Assembly (NCBI GenBank): GCA_020633295.1
Contig: JACKDW010000015.1
Coordinates: 1-64,000, forward strand
Direction of reading: 5' to 3'
Length of the DNA: 64,000 nt
DNA from: Myxococcales bacterium
GTDB lineage: Bacteria; Myxococcota_A; Polyangia; Nannocystales; Nannocystaceae
The position numbers were made by a program, and so were the translations under genes. The stretch's first letter is position 1, and each line of letters begins with the position of its first letter. Positions 1-8,172 of the stretch are shown here, piece by piece. The notes below the pieces were generated by a model. That model searched no databases. It had not been told where the DNA came from and was given only the letters and a program-made list of their open reading frames with translations.

Positions 1-3000
1 ACGAGAGCACGTCGGGGAGCTTGCGGCAGGTCGTGTCGCCCTCGGGGCAATCGACCGTGAGCAGGCGGCCGTCGGGATCCGTCAGCATGCGCGTCGGGTC
101 GAAGGCGACCGTGCAGCACACGCCGTTGACCGACACGTCGAAGGTCCCGTACGGGCGCGGGTCCGGACGATTCGCGCAGGCGCTGTTGGTCTCGCAGATC
201 GAGCCGACGAAGTCCTCGTCCTCGTCGTCGTCCTGCATGCCGCCGTCCATGACCTGGCTCGGGTTCGGCAAGCCCGGGCAGGTGTCGCACTCGTTGCCGA
301 CGTTATCGCCGTCGCTGTCGACGTGGTTGCAGATGCCGCCCGTGCAGGCCGTGTCGGGACCGCACTCGGTGTTGTCCGAGCACGCGACGCCCTCCACCGG
401 CTGACGCGGGCACTTGTCCTGAACGTTGACGATGCCGTCCTGGTCGAAGTCGTCGTTGTTCCCGAAGCCGACGGGACCAGCCGCGCCCTGCAGCTCAATC
501 GGGACGCCGCCCTCGAAGCAGGCGTCGCCGATCCACTTCCAGGTCTCGTCCATCGGATCCGCCGGCGCCTTCTGACACGCGTTGGTGTCGTCGGTGTCGA
601 GCGGCGTGCCGACCGTGTACGGGTTGTCCTGATCGAAGTCGAAGCAGTTCGCCCCCTTCACGCAGTTGTCGCAGACATCACCGATACCGTCGAAGTCCCA
701 GTCGTCCTGGAACGGGATGTTGCGGACCAACAGGTACGCCGGGATGCCGGCCTCGGCCGCGCCCTTGTTGTAGACGTTGGACGGGCGCTCCTTGCAGTTG
801 TCGCAGGTGTTGCCCACGCCGTCGCGGTCGGAGTCCGCGGTGTTCTGGTCCTGCGGCGTGACCACGCACAGGTCCTCGGCGTCGCCGAAGCCGTCCTTGT
901 CGCCGTCGTTCTGATCGGGGTTCGTCGTGTCCGGCGCGTTGTCGCAGGAGAACGGGATGCCGTCGCCGTCCTTGTCCTCCTTGCACTTCGCCGGGTCGAT
1001 CGTGAAGTCGTACTGCCAATCCGTGGTGTTCTTGCCGAGCACCAGCGGCATGCCGCACACGTCCCAGAACGCGGCCTGGTAGTCCTCGGGCGTCACGTCG
1101 CGGAGGTCGAGCGGCCACTTGATGGAGGAGCCGTCCGAGTACGTCTCGAGACCGGGGACCTTGAAGCGGTACCGCTTGCCCTCCTTGAGCACGACCTCGG
1201 TGAAGGTGTTGTAGTCGACGAACACCGAGACCGCGCCCGTGGTCTGGTTCTTGACGTTGACCGTCAGGCACGGGACGTTGCCGCCGCCTGGATCCAGCTG
1301 ATCGGCGTTCTCCGCACACCCGAACCCGCCCGCGACCACGCCGGCCTCCGCGTAGGTGACGTCGTCGCCGTCCATGCCGGACTCGACGAGCTCCACGATC
1401 TGAATCTTCCGCAGGTTCTGCTCGGACATGTCGTACTTGTTCGAGAATCGGATCTCGAACTCGTCACACGCGCCGATGCGGAGGTTGTCGCTCGGGAAGC
1501 CGCTGTCCGGGATGATGTGGAAGTTCGGCGTCTGGAACGTGTAGTTGTTCTGTTCGGTCAGGTCGTTGCCGACCTTGTCCTTGATGTACTCGGCCGACTC
1601 GCCGTCCTCCGGGACCGCGAAGCGGACCGTGTACGTCGAGCTCGAGCACATGCCGCGATCGAAGTCCTCGAACTCCTCGAAGAACGTGTCGTTCGCGCGC
1701 CAGCCGTCCTTGATGCTGAAGTTCCCGAGGTTCGCGGTGTCGGAGGTCGGGCGCGCCGCGGCGCAGCGCTCCAGGAGCGACCGCGCGACGTTACCGAGGT
1801 CCGCGATGCGGTACTGGACGCCCTTGATCGCGGGGTCGTAGACCACGCCGCCGAACTTCGAGATGAACTTCTGGGCGAACTGTCCCTTGCGCCGGATGCC
1901 GTCGAGCGCGGTGAACTCCTCGGCCTTCACCATGGTCGAGAGGTTCGGGTAGCGCTCGGCGATGAGGTTGGCGTCCTCGAGGCACGTCGTCAGCGCCTCG
2001 TCGCACATCTCGCCGTCGTAGTCGCTGTCCTTCGTGTAGACGTAGGGCAGATCGCTGCAGTTGACGGACTCGCAGCACTCCGCGCGGGACTCCTCGCAGG
2101 CCGTGACGAGCGCCTCCTTGTCGGCGATGACCTCCTCATCGGCGGCCGCGTCGTAGGTGCCGTTCGCGGCGCCGTCCTCCGAGCACAGCCGCGCGACGAT
2201 GCCGCGACAGACGTACGCCGGATCGGTGTCACACTTGCACTGAGCCTCGAGCGGCAGGGTTGTCGCGCGGTCGTAATTGCCGACCGGGTTGCCGCCCAGG
2301 ACGTACGGGTCGCAGGCCCCCTCGGCGCCACAGAGACCGCCGGCGACGGCCTCGTCGCGGCTGATCTTGCCGTCCTCGTCGTCGTCGTAGTTGGCGACGC
2401 GGCGACCGCCGTTGTTGATGCAGCCGTTGGCGCCCTGATCGCTGAAGCGACGGTCGACGCAGTACCCCTGCTCGCCGCTGTACGGGAAGGTCGTGCAGTC
2501 GACGACCCACTCGGCGACGCAGCGAGCGTTGACGCACTCGTCGTCGGCGTGCGCGTCGGGGTCGCAGGCGGGTCCGCCCGCGCCGAGCTCACCGACACAC
2601 TCCATGCCGTCGAGTCCCGCGCCGTTGCTCGACGTGCAGTCGGCGTTCGTCGTGCACGGGACCGTCTTCTGCTCGGAGCCTGCGGGACGATCGTCGGGGT
2701 GCGCCTCTCGCAGCTTGTCCTGGTACGGCAGCTTGTGGGGGCCCGCGTCGCCGTTCCAGTCGTAGACGTAGTTGCGGGGCTCCGCGCTGCGATCGGTCCA
2801 GGCCACGAAGTCGCGGCACTCGGCGAACTTGTCACCGGCGGTCGCGTCACACTCGAAGGCCGTCGATCCCGGAATCCGCTGGTTCCCGCGATCTCCACCC
2901 GGGGCGTCGATCCCGTACTTGGCGATGTTGACCGAGAGCTCGAAGTCACAGGCCGAGCAGCAGGTGTCAGGGCCGTTGTCCGGCGTGGCGCACGAGTTAC

Positions 3001-3850
3001 CGCTGCTGCGAATGTCCGTCTCGCCGCGGTACGACTTGGTGTGCCCGAAGGGCTCCATGCGCAGCGGGATGACGCCGCCCGGGTGGCTGTTTCGCAGCTT
3101 CTCGTTGTCGCGGGAGTTGAAGCCCTTGATGTCGTCGACGGCCCCGTTGTCGACGGTGAAGGTTCGGTCGCAGGCCGCCGGGTCGGACGTGTGGTCGAAG
3201 GCGGTGCCCTCGAACTCGCGCAGGTTCTCGATGCACGAGAGGTTGACCGCCCGCTCCATGATGTCGGGGTTCTCGCCGACGCCGTTCTCGTAGTCGCCGT
3301 TGTAGCGGGTGATCGGACCCTTGATCTCGAGGATGCGCGACTTCCAGTCGTAGACCTCGAACAGCTGCGGGTTCGTCATCTGCTTGCGCACCAGCTCGAT
3401 GGTCGTGGCCTCGAGCAGGTTGTTGAAGACGAACGCGATGTTCGAGTTGACGATCATCGGCGAGATGCGACACCACTCCTCGGCGCCGCGCTCTGACTCG
3501 AGCGCGTCGTCGCTCTCCTCACAGGGGCCGATCTGCTCGACGTAGACCTCGGCCTCGACCAGCGAGCCCTCCTCGGGGCACGACGCGGCGTCGCCCTGGT
3601 CGTTGCTGCATCGGGGCCCGAGGAAGTTGATCGTCTTACCCGCGTAGTTGACCCCCGAGATGGTCTCGAGGACAAGTTTGTCCGGGTCACAGATTCCGCA
3701 GTCGGGGTCCGTCACGCAGCCGTGCAGCGCGACGCCGGTGCCGGCGAGCGCGGCGACGATCGCCGCGTCGCGAGCGAGTCGGATCGGGGAGGAGCCGTAC
3801 ACCTCGCGGATCTTCCAGCGGCCGCGGTCGTCGTTCTTGGACTTGGACAT
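1..3850 (-). CDS. Large Cys-rich thrombospondin type 3-like lipoprotein, C-terminus beyond the left edge
   Basis: The minus-strand frame from ATG 3850 stays open to the window edge, giving at least 1,283 residues. A ribosome site (GAGGA) lies 9 nt before the ATG. The N-terminus has a basic segment, a hydrophobic stretch (IVAALAGTGVAL) and a likely lipobox LHGC, so an exported lipoprotein is inferred. The middle is rich in Cys and Asp, with many short regions ending in CC or CxxC. From about residue 950 there are calcium-binding-type repeats (DKDGDGIPFSCDN, DSDRDGVGNTCDNC, DFDGIGDVCDNC, DSDGDNVGNECDTC) typical of thrombospondin type 3 domains. No catalytic motif was recognised. It is the last gene after ExbD, so it may be an outer-membrane or surface partner of the TonB/ExbBD module. 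The histidine at -2 of the lipobox is unusual. Function is unknown. Confidence 0.82.
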   Translation of the reverse strand, partial: MSKSKNDDRGRWKIREVYGSSPIRLARDAAIVAALAGTGVALHGCVTDPDCGICDPDKLVLETISGVNYAGKTINFLGPRCSNDQGDAASCPEEGSLVEAEVYVEQIGPCEESDDALESERGAEEWCRISPMIVNSNIAFVFNNLLEATTIELVRKQMTNPQLFEVYDWKSRILEIKGPITRYNGDYENGVGENPDIMERAVNLSCIENLREFEGTAFDHTSDPAACDRTFTVDNGAVDDIKGFNSRDNEKLRNSHPGGVIPLRMEPFGHTKSYRGETDIRSSGNSCATPDNGPDTCCSACDFELSVNIAKYGIDAPGGDRGNQRIPGSTAFECDATAGDKFAECRDFVAWTDRSAEPRNYVYDWNGDAGPHKLPYQDKLREAHPDDRPAGSEQKTVPCTTNADCTSSNGAGLDGMECVGELGAGGPACDPDAHADDECVNARCVAEWVVDCTTFPYSGEQGYCVDRRFSDQGANGCINNGGRRVANYDDDEDGKISRDEAVAGGLCGAEGACDPYVLGGNPVGNYDRATTLPLEAQCKCDTDPAYVCRGIVARLCSEDGAANGTYDAAADEEVIADKEALVTACEESRAECCESVNCSDLPYVYTKDSDYDGEMCDEALTTCLEDANLIAERYPNLSTMVKAEEFTALDGIRRKGQFAQKFISKFGGVVYDPAIKGVQYRIADLGNVARSLLERCAAARPTSDTANLGNFSIKDGWRANDTFFEEFEDFDRGMCSSSTYTVRFAVPEDGESAEYIKDKVGNDLTEQNNYTFQTPNFHIIPDSGFPSDNLRIGACDEFEIRFSNKYDMSEQNLRKIQIVELVESGMDGDDVTYAEAGVVAGGFGCAENADQLDPGGGNVPCLTVNVKNQTTGAVSVFVDYNTFTEVVLKEGKRYRFKVPGLETYSDGSSIKWPLDLRDVTPEDYQAAFWDVCGMPLVLGKNTTDWQYDFTIDPAKCKEDKDGDGIPFSCDNAPDTTNPDQNDGDKDGFGDAEDLCVVTPQDQNTADSDRDGVGNTCDNCKERPSNVYNKGAAEAGIPAYLLVRNIPFQDDWDFDGIGDVCDNCVKGANCFDFDQDNPYTVGTPLDTDDTNACQKAPADPMDETWKWIGDACFEGGVPIELQGAAGPVGFGNNDDFDQDGIVNVQDKCPRQPVEGVACSDNTECGPDTACTGGICNHVDSDGDNVGNECDTCPGLPNPSQVMDGGMQDDDEDEDFVGSICETNSACANRPDPRPYGTFDVSVNGVCCTVAFDPTRMLTDPDGRLLTVDCPEGDTTCRKLPDVLS

Positions 3851-3953
3851 GGCGTTCAATCCTCAGGTTCTTCGTCAAAGTCGGTTCGCTGTCCCTTTGA
3901 CCCGGGCGTTCACGAACCTTTCGCGGAGCGTTCCAACACCGTTCTCGCGCGGA

Positions 3954-4394
3954 TTAGGACCGCAGCGTGTCCGGCGTCTTCTTCTCCTTGTCCTTCATAA
4001 TGCCGAGCACTTCCGCGCCCGCGTTCTTCGCGAGGTCGAGGACCGCCACGGCCTCACCGTACTTGGCGTCGTCGTCGAAGTTGACGAACACGACCTTCTT
4101 GTCGCGGAACTCCAGCTGCTTCGTGATCTGCTTGGCCAGATCCGTCCGGTCGATCGGCGTCCGGTTCAGCGTCAGGCCGCCCTCTTTGGTCAGCCCGATA
4201 ACGAGCGTCTCGTTCTGCGGCGGCTTCTTGTGCTTCTGCTTGGTCTCTGGTGGCACCTGAACCGAGATCTCAGGGACCGTCTTCGGGATCAGGACCATGA
4301 AGATGATCAAGAGCACCAGGCAAACATCGACAAGCGGCGTGACATTGATGTCGGCTTTCGCCCCACCACTGTCGTTGCCTACACTCATGCCCAT
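3954..4394 (-). CDS. exbD: ExbD/TolR-type proton channel subunit (second copy)
   Basis: Predicted 146-residue inner-membrane protein. A single transmembrane helix follows INVTPLVDVCLVLL and carries the conserved membrane aspartate (D23) that handles protons in ExbD/TolR. The rest is a periplasmic domain of the ExbD fold ending in a Lys/Glu-rich tail. Start ATG 4394 was preferred over ATG 4388 because GGAGG lies 10 nt upstream. It is separated from the upstream exbD by about 160 nt containing a strong terminator-like hairpin, so it probably has its own promoter and may be co-transcribed with the large lipoprotein gene downstream. Its body sequence differs clearly from the other ExbD, which suggests specialised partners rather than recent duplication. 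By family it works with an ExbB to energise a TonB-like protein. Confidence 0.9.
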   Translation of the reverse strand: MGMSVGNDSGGAKADINVTPLVDVCLVLLIIFMVLIPKTVPEISVQVPPETKQKHKKPPQNETLVIGLTKEGGLTLNRTPIDRTDLAKQITKQLEFRDKKVVFVNFDDDAKYGEAVAVLDLAKNAGAEVLGIMKDKEKKTPDTLRS

Positions 4395-4520
4395 GGCTGT
4401 TCATCCTCCGTGTACATGAACTTTAGAAGCGACCCAGCGTGGCCGGACGAGCGAAAGCATACGTCAGGACAAGCGGGCGTAACAGAAAAATCATGCGGGC
4501 GCCCGTGGCGCAAACGATAC

Positions 4521-4546
4521 GAAACCGGGGCCTTGGCCCCGGTTTC
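4521..4546 (-). terminator. Terminator-like hairpin after exbB-exbD
   Basis: A near-perfect palindrome with arms GAAACCGGGG and CCCCGGTTTC begins just 8 nt beyond the stop of the upstream exbD (4554). Continuous pairing allows 10-12 bp with a tiny loop. No clear T-run follows on the minus strand, so termination strength is inferred from the hairpin alone. Confidence 0.6.
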
Positions 4547-4553
4547 TCGCTTT

Positions 4554-5063
4554 CTACTCGGACGCTCCACCGCCGCCTTCGGCCAGGTCGACCACGAGCG
4601 CGACGTCAGCGATCTGCGACTCGCTCGAGGTAATCCACTCCATGACGATGCGGATGTTGCCCCAGTCGGTATCCACATCACCCTTGAGAAACAGCAGCGG
4701 GCCCTTGTAGTCCGTCGCGGCGGCCTTGCCCGCGGCGATCTTCAGCTCCTCCTCAAGGCGGTCCATGAAGTCGCCTTTGTCCACGTAGAGGTCGGTGTCG
4801 ATCCAGGCGCCCTCCTCGTTGACCGAGACGAACACCTGGTCGCCCTCTTTGTGGGCGGGAGCGGTGGCGAGGACGGGCAGGCGCACATCCTTGCCGCGCT
4901 GAAGCATGGGCGTGACGACCATGAAGATGATCAGCAGCACCAGGCAGACGTCGACCAGCGGGGTGACGTTGATCTCGCTGTTCGGCGCACCATGCTTGAT
5001 CCCGTGGTCCTGCTTGTACGGGACCGATCGAGTGCGCCTGGTGCTATGGGCGCCCGTCGTCAT
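4554..5063 (-). CDS. exbD: ExbD/TolR-type proton channel subunit (first copy)
   Basis: Predicted 169-residue inner-membrane protein with a cytoplasmic basic N-terminus, one transmembrane helix containing INVTPLVDVCLVLL with the conserved proton-carrying Asp (D38), and a periplasmic ExbD domain ending in a Gly/Glu tail. Its ATG shares one base with the stop codon of exbB (TAATG), so the two are translationally coupled and probably made in fixed ratio. It should form the ExbB-ExbD channel that converts proton-motive force into movement of the TonB protein encoded upstream. A strong hairpin directly follows the gene. Confidence 0.93.
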   Translation of the reverse strand: MTTGAHSTRRTRSVPYKQDHGIKHGAPNSEINVTPLVDVCLVLLIIFMVVTPMLQRGKDVRLPVLATAPAHKEGDQVFVSVNEEGAWIDTDLYVDKGDFMDRLEEELKIAAGKAAATDYKGPLLFLKGDVDTDWGNIRIVMEWITSSESQIADVALVVDLAEGGGGASE

Positions 5064-5797
5064 TAGTAGCGACCTTCCTTGAGGACGTAGTCGATGAACT
5101 CGGAGGCGACGTCGTTCATGTCGATCTGGAAGCCCTCAATCCGCGAGTTGAACGAGTTGAAGGCGACGACCGCCGGGATGGCGACCGAGAGACCGACCGC
5201 GGTGGCGACGAGCGCCTCGGAGATGCCGCCGGCGACCGAGGAGAGACCGCCACCGCCGTCCGAGGACAGGCCCTGGAACGAGTTGATGACGCCGACGACC
5301 GTGCCGAACAGACCGATGAACACCGCCGTCGAGCCGATGGTGGCGAGCGCCGTCAGGCCGCGCTTGAGGTTGTGGGTCTCGCGCTCCTTCGCGCGCTCGA
5401 GCTGACGGTTGACCGCGTCGACCAGGTCGAAGTCACCAACGTCCTCGGGACCCTCCTCCTGCAGGGCCTCCATTCCCTTGATGTACTCGCTCATGCCCGC
5501 GCCGACGACCTTGGCCAGCGGGCTGTCACCATGCTGCTGCACCGCGGCGACGGCCTCCTCGAGCTTGCGCTCCTGCAGGAAGTTGCGGAGGAGCATGATG
5601 TACGAGATCGACTGCCGCTTGGCGCGGCTGTACACGCGACTGCGCTCGATCATCAACATGAGGCTGAACACGAACATGAGCAGCAGCATGATCATGACGA
5701 TCTTTGCCAGGATGCCCATCTGTTCCCACATGCCTTGCAGGGTGAACTCGGGGCCACCGGTATTGGCGAGCAACGTGATGATTTCCGCGAATTCCAT
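5063..5797 (-). CDS. exbB: ExbB/TolQ/MotA family proton channel protein
   Basis: Predicted 244-residue inner-membrane protein with three transmembrane helices at about residues 29-50, 154-175 and 190-214. A large cytoplasmic loop lies between helices 1 and 2. The last helices carry the family signature (FGTVVGVINSF and GISEALVATAVGLSVAIPAV). Length and topology match ExbB/TolQ. With the downstream ExbD it would form the proton-driven motor for a TonB or TolA type protein. It lies 88 nt after the TonB gene and its stop overlaps the exbD start. The glycine-rich loop (SSDGGGG) between helices 2 and 3 is longer than in the E. coli proteins. Confidence 0.93.
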   Translation of the reverse strand: MEFAEIITLLANTGGPEFTLQGMWEQMGILAKIVMIMLLLMFVFSLMLMIERSRVYSRAKRQSISYIMLLRNFLQERKLEEAVAAVQQHGDSPLAKVVGAGMSEYIKGMEALQEEGPEDVGDFDLVDAVNRQLERAKERETHNLKRGLTALATIGSTAVFIGLFGTVVGVINSFQGLSSDGGGGLSSVAGGISEALVATAVGLSVAIPAVVAFNSFNSRIEGFQIDMNDVASEFIDYVLKEGRY

Positions 5798-5885
5798 GGG
5801 GTGGTTGCCTGTCTTTCTGGGGAGGTCTGGGGGGGAGCCGACCGCGTCGGGTCTGTCGCTCGCGCACGTCTTCTCGGGTTAACTC

Positions 5886-6689
5886 TTAGCCCTTTGCTTC
5901 GAGCTTGAAGGCCATTTCGGAGCAGACCTTGCGCTTCTTACCCGCGGCCATGAACGGCTTGAAGCGCCACGTCTTGACCGTGTCACGCAGGATCTGGTCA
6001 ACCTTGGGGTCACCGGGGAACTTCTTGCTGGTCTTGACGTTCGTGGTGTGGCCGTTGGTGTCGACGCAGAACTTGACCTTGCCGGTGCCGCCGCGCTTGT
6101 CGAACATGAACGCCTTGGTGCCCGCGAGCTTCTTGGGATCCGGATCCGGGTCGTAGATCGCGTTCTGCTTGACCACGTTGATCGGTTCGGGCGCGCCGAC
6201 CTTGGCCGGGTCCTTCTTGGTCGCAACGCCGCCGAGCTGGCCACCGAGCTGGCCGCCGAGCACGCCGCCGACGACGCCGCCGGGAATTCCGCCAGGAACA
6301 CCACCAGGGACGCCGCCGGGGATCTTGTTGCTCTTCTTGCCAGGTGACTTCTTGGCGTCAGGAACCTTGTCTGGCGTCTCGTCCGGCTGGACGATTTCCT
6401 CCTCGGGGACTTCCTCCTCGGGGATGTCTTCCTCTTCTTCTTCAGGCTCGGAATCGTCACCGGCTGGAGGCGGAGGAGGAGGCGGCGGCGGCGGCGGCTC
6501 ATCCTGGGTCATCTGCACCATGATGTAGTCCACCGTCGGCGCTTCGACCTTGGTGATGTCCATCTTGTTGGCGGCCCAGGTGAAGAGCAGCATCGCGAAC
6601 GTCGCCGAGCCAGAGATGACTGACGCGGCCATGATCCGCCTGCGGCGGACAGGGTCCGCCTGCTGATAGTGCATGTAGTGTTCGAACAC
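5886..6689 (-). CDS. tonB: TonB family energy transducer
   Basis: Predicted 267 residues, GTG start with AAAGGA 8 nt upstream. One N-terminal transmembrane helix lies at about residues 19-42. It is followed by eleven prolines (65-75), an acidic Glu/Pro segment, and a flexible stretch built of PGGV/GGQL repeats (about 124-154). The C-terminal domain (about 200-267) has the TonB-C pattern GKVKFCVDTNG and VKTWRFKPF, with two cysteines (C208, C256) that could pair. By family it spans the periplasm and transmits ExbB-ExbD energy to outer-membrane partners. No TonB-dependent receptor gene is in the window, so its partner is unknown. The glycine repeats in place of the usual Pro-Lys spacer are a notable variation. 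Confidence 0.9.
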   Translation of the reverse strand: MFEHYMHYQQADPVRRRRIMAASVISGSATFAMLLFTWAANKMDITKVEAPTVDYIMVQMTQDEPPPPPPPPPPPAGDDSEPEEEEEDIPEEEVPEEEIVQPDETPDKVPDAKKSPGKKSNKIPGGVPGGVPGGIPGGVVGGVLGGQLGGQLGGVATKKDPAKVGAPEPINVVKQNAIYDPDPDPKKLAGTKAFMFDKRGGTGKVKFCVDTNGHTTNVKTSKKFPGDPKVDQILRDTVKTWRFKPFMAAGKKRKVCSEMAFKLEAKG

Positions 6690-6752
6690 GGGTCCGTTCC
6701 TTTGTGAGGAGGGGTACTTCCCTTGTCCTAACGAGCCAGCGAGGGTCCCGGG

Positions 6753-7835
6753 CTACTTCCCTCGCTTGCCCTTCTTCGGTTTCTTCTTGCCCGCGTCCTC
6801 ATCCGTGGCGGCCTGACTGGCGGCCTCTATCTCGGCCTTGAGTTCGTCCTTCATCTGCGCGTCGAGGGCCTGATCCTCGATCGAGACCGGCCGCGGAGAC
6901 AGCATGCAGCACTGCTCTTTTTGCTCCTCGGGCGGCTTGTTCGGATCGCACTCCGGGAGCTGGTCGATATCGCACCGCGCCTTGGCCTGCTTCCAGGCGT
7001 CGAGCAGGTCCTCGCGCTGGTAGATGACGTTGAGCTTCTCCTCGGGCGTGTGCTCCTCGAGGTTGTCGCTGTACGGGTGCGCGAAGGCGCGCTGCGTATA
7101 GGCCATCGACCGCCAGGTGTACGCGTCGCGGAACTTGGGGTCGATCTCGTTGGCCTTGTTGAGCAGGCGCAGGACGTCATCGGAGATCCGCAGGCGCTCC
7201 GACGGATCGAGGTTGCAGTTGAACTGCGGGTTCTCGCACTCCTCGTCGGGCCACAGCGGCTCGTACCGCCGGATCGCCAGGGCCATGTACGCGCGCGTGC
7301 TGTCCGGGAAGTCGATGGTGCGCTTGACCACCCACTCATCGGCCTCTTTGGTTCGCCCGCACTCGTCGTACTGCTTGGCGATGCGCGCGTAGAGCTCCTC
7401 GCGCTCGGGGAACTTGTTGTGCTCGTTGAGGAAGTAGTTGAGAAGATCGTCGCAGCGCTCGTCGGCCTTGAGGATGACGAGGCGGTGCTTCTCGTACTCC
7501 TCACGGTCGCGCTCTTCCTGGGCCTCGAGACGATCGAGCCACGTCTTGAAGTCCGAGAGCGCCAGGTCGGCGTACTTGTGTCGGCTCTCGGCCTTGGACG
7601 GGTCCTTGAGCTTGAGCACCAAGCTCTCGGCCGCGCACGCGCGGTTCCAGTACAACGTGATGCCGTCGGGCTCGAGCTGCTCGGCCTCGTTGTACTTCTC
7701 GATGGCCTCCGCGTAGAGGCTGCTCCGGTAGAGCGCGTTGCCTTCCCGAATCAAGTCGCGCGCTTTGATCTTCGTGCAGCCTGACAGGCCAAGGACAGTG
7801 GCGCTGAGGGCGACGGCGGCGAGAATCGAACGCAT
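6753..7835 (-). CDS. TPR lipoprotein of the TonB-ExbBD module
   Basis: Predicted 360-residue lipoprotein. The start ATG 7835 gives a clean signal peptide (MRSILAAVALSATVLGLSGC) with lipobox LSGC at position 20. The mature part is helical, with tetratricopeptide-like repeats (for example EGNALYRSSLYAEAIEKYNE and AYMALAIRRY), a region rich in Asp, Glu and Cys, and a Lys-rich C-terminal tail (KKKPKKGKRGK). It lies 63 nt upstream of tonB on the same strand, so it is likely the first gene of the operon. TPR lipoproteins of this kind usually scaffold envelope complexes, and a role in assembling the TonB machinery is inferred. The same frame stays open upstream to an ATG at 8072, but a 79-residue extension ahead of a signal peptide is unlikely. 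Confidence 0.87.
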   Translation of the reverse strand: MRSILAAVALSATVLGLSGCTKIKARDLIREGNALYRSSLYAEAIEKYNEAEQLEPDGITLYWNRACAAESLVLKLKDPSKAESRHKYADLALSDFKTWLDRLEAQEERDREEYEKHRLVILKADERCDDLLNYFLNEHNKFPEREELYARIAKQYDECGRTKEADEWVVKRTIDFPDSTRAYMALAIRRYEPLWPDEECENPQFNCNLDPSERLRISDDVLRLLNKANEIDPKFRDAYTWRSMAYTQRAFAHPYSDNLEEHTPEEKLNVIYQREDLLDAWKQAKARCDIDQLPECDPNKPPEEQKEQCCMLSPRPVSIEDQALDAQMKDELKAEIEAASQAATDEDAGKKKPKKGKRGK

Positions 7836-8172
7836 GGAGAGCGCCAGTGTACAGATATAGAGTGAGATATCAAGCAGGTCCTTGCGACCCACTGGTTCTC
7901 GTCTAGACTGCTGGGTCTTGCCCACGCCGGCGCCATTGCCGGTCAAACACGGGGTTCTTACACGCGTAACGAGGGCGTCTGGAGGGCTCCCGAGGCGACC
8001 TGCCGCCGTGGTCCTCGGCGAGTCCTCGGCGCGCCGACGTCGTGCGACGCGCGTGCGGGCGATCTTCTCCATGGCTCACCTCCATGGGCCCTTCACGTCG
8101 CCTCCGTGGCCCCGCTGCAACGGCCCATCGCCCACGGAGCCCCACGCACTTGTTCAGGCCCGCGGGTGAAGC
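7836..8172. other. Intergenic stretch between epmA and the TPR lipoprotein gene
   Basis: About 340 nt with no convincing gene. An AT-richer segment near 7850-7875 just upstream of the lipoprotein start is the likeliest place for its promoter. An inverted repeat lies near the epmA end. A strong ribosome-binding sequence (GGAGGTGA) stands before ATG 8072, whose frame runs on into the lipoprotein gene. Confidence 0.5.
8102..8139 (-). terminator. Inverted repeat downstream of epmA
   Basis: Arms CTCCGTGG (8102-8109) and CCACGGAG (8132-8139) are exact complements separated by 22 nt of GC-rich sequence. They lie about 35 nt beyond the epmA stop. They could act as a weak terminator, but no T-run is present. 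Confidence 0.35.

Noticed and set aside
323..3496. A 1,057-residue plus-strand open frame
   Set aside because: It is antisense to the Cys-rich lipoprotein, is Val/Arg/Leu-rich and has no domain. High GC codons make such shadows common.
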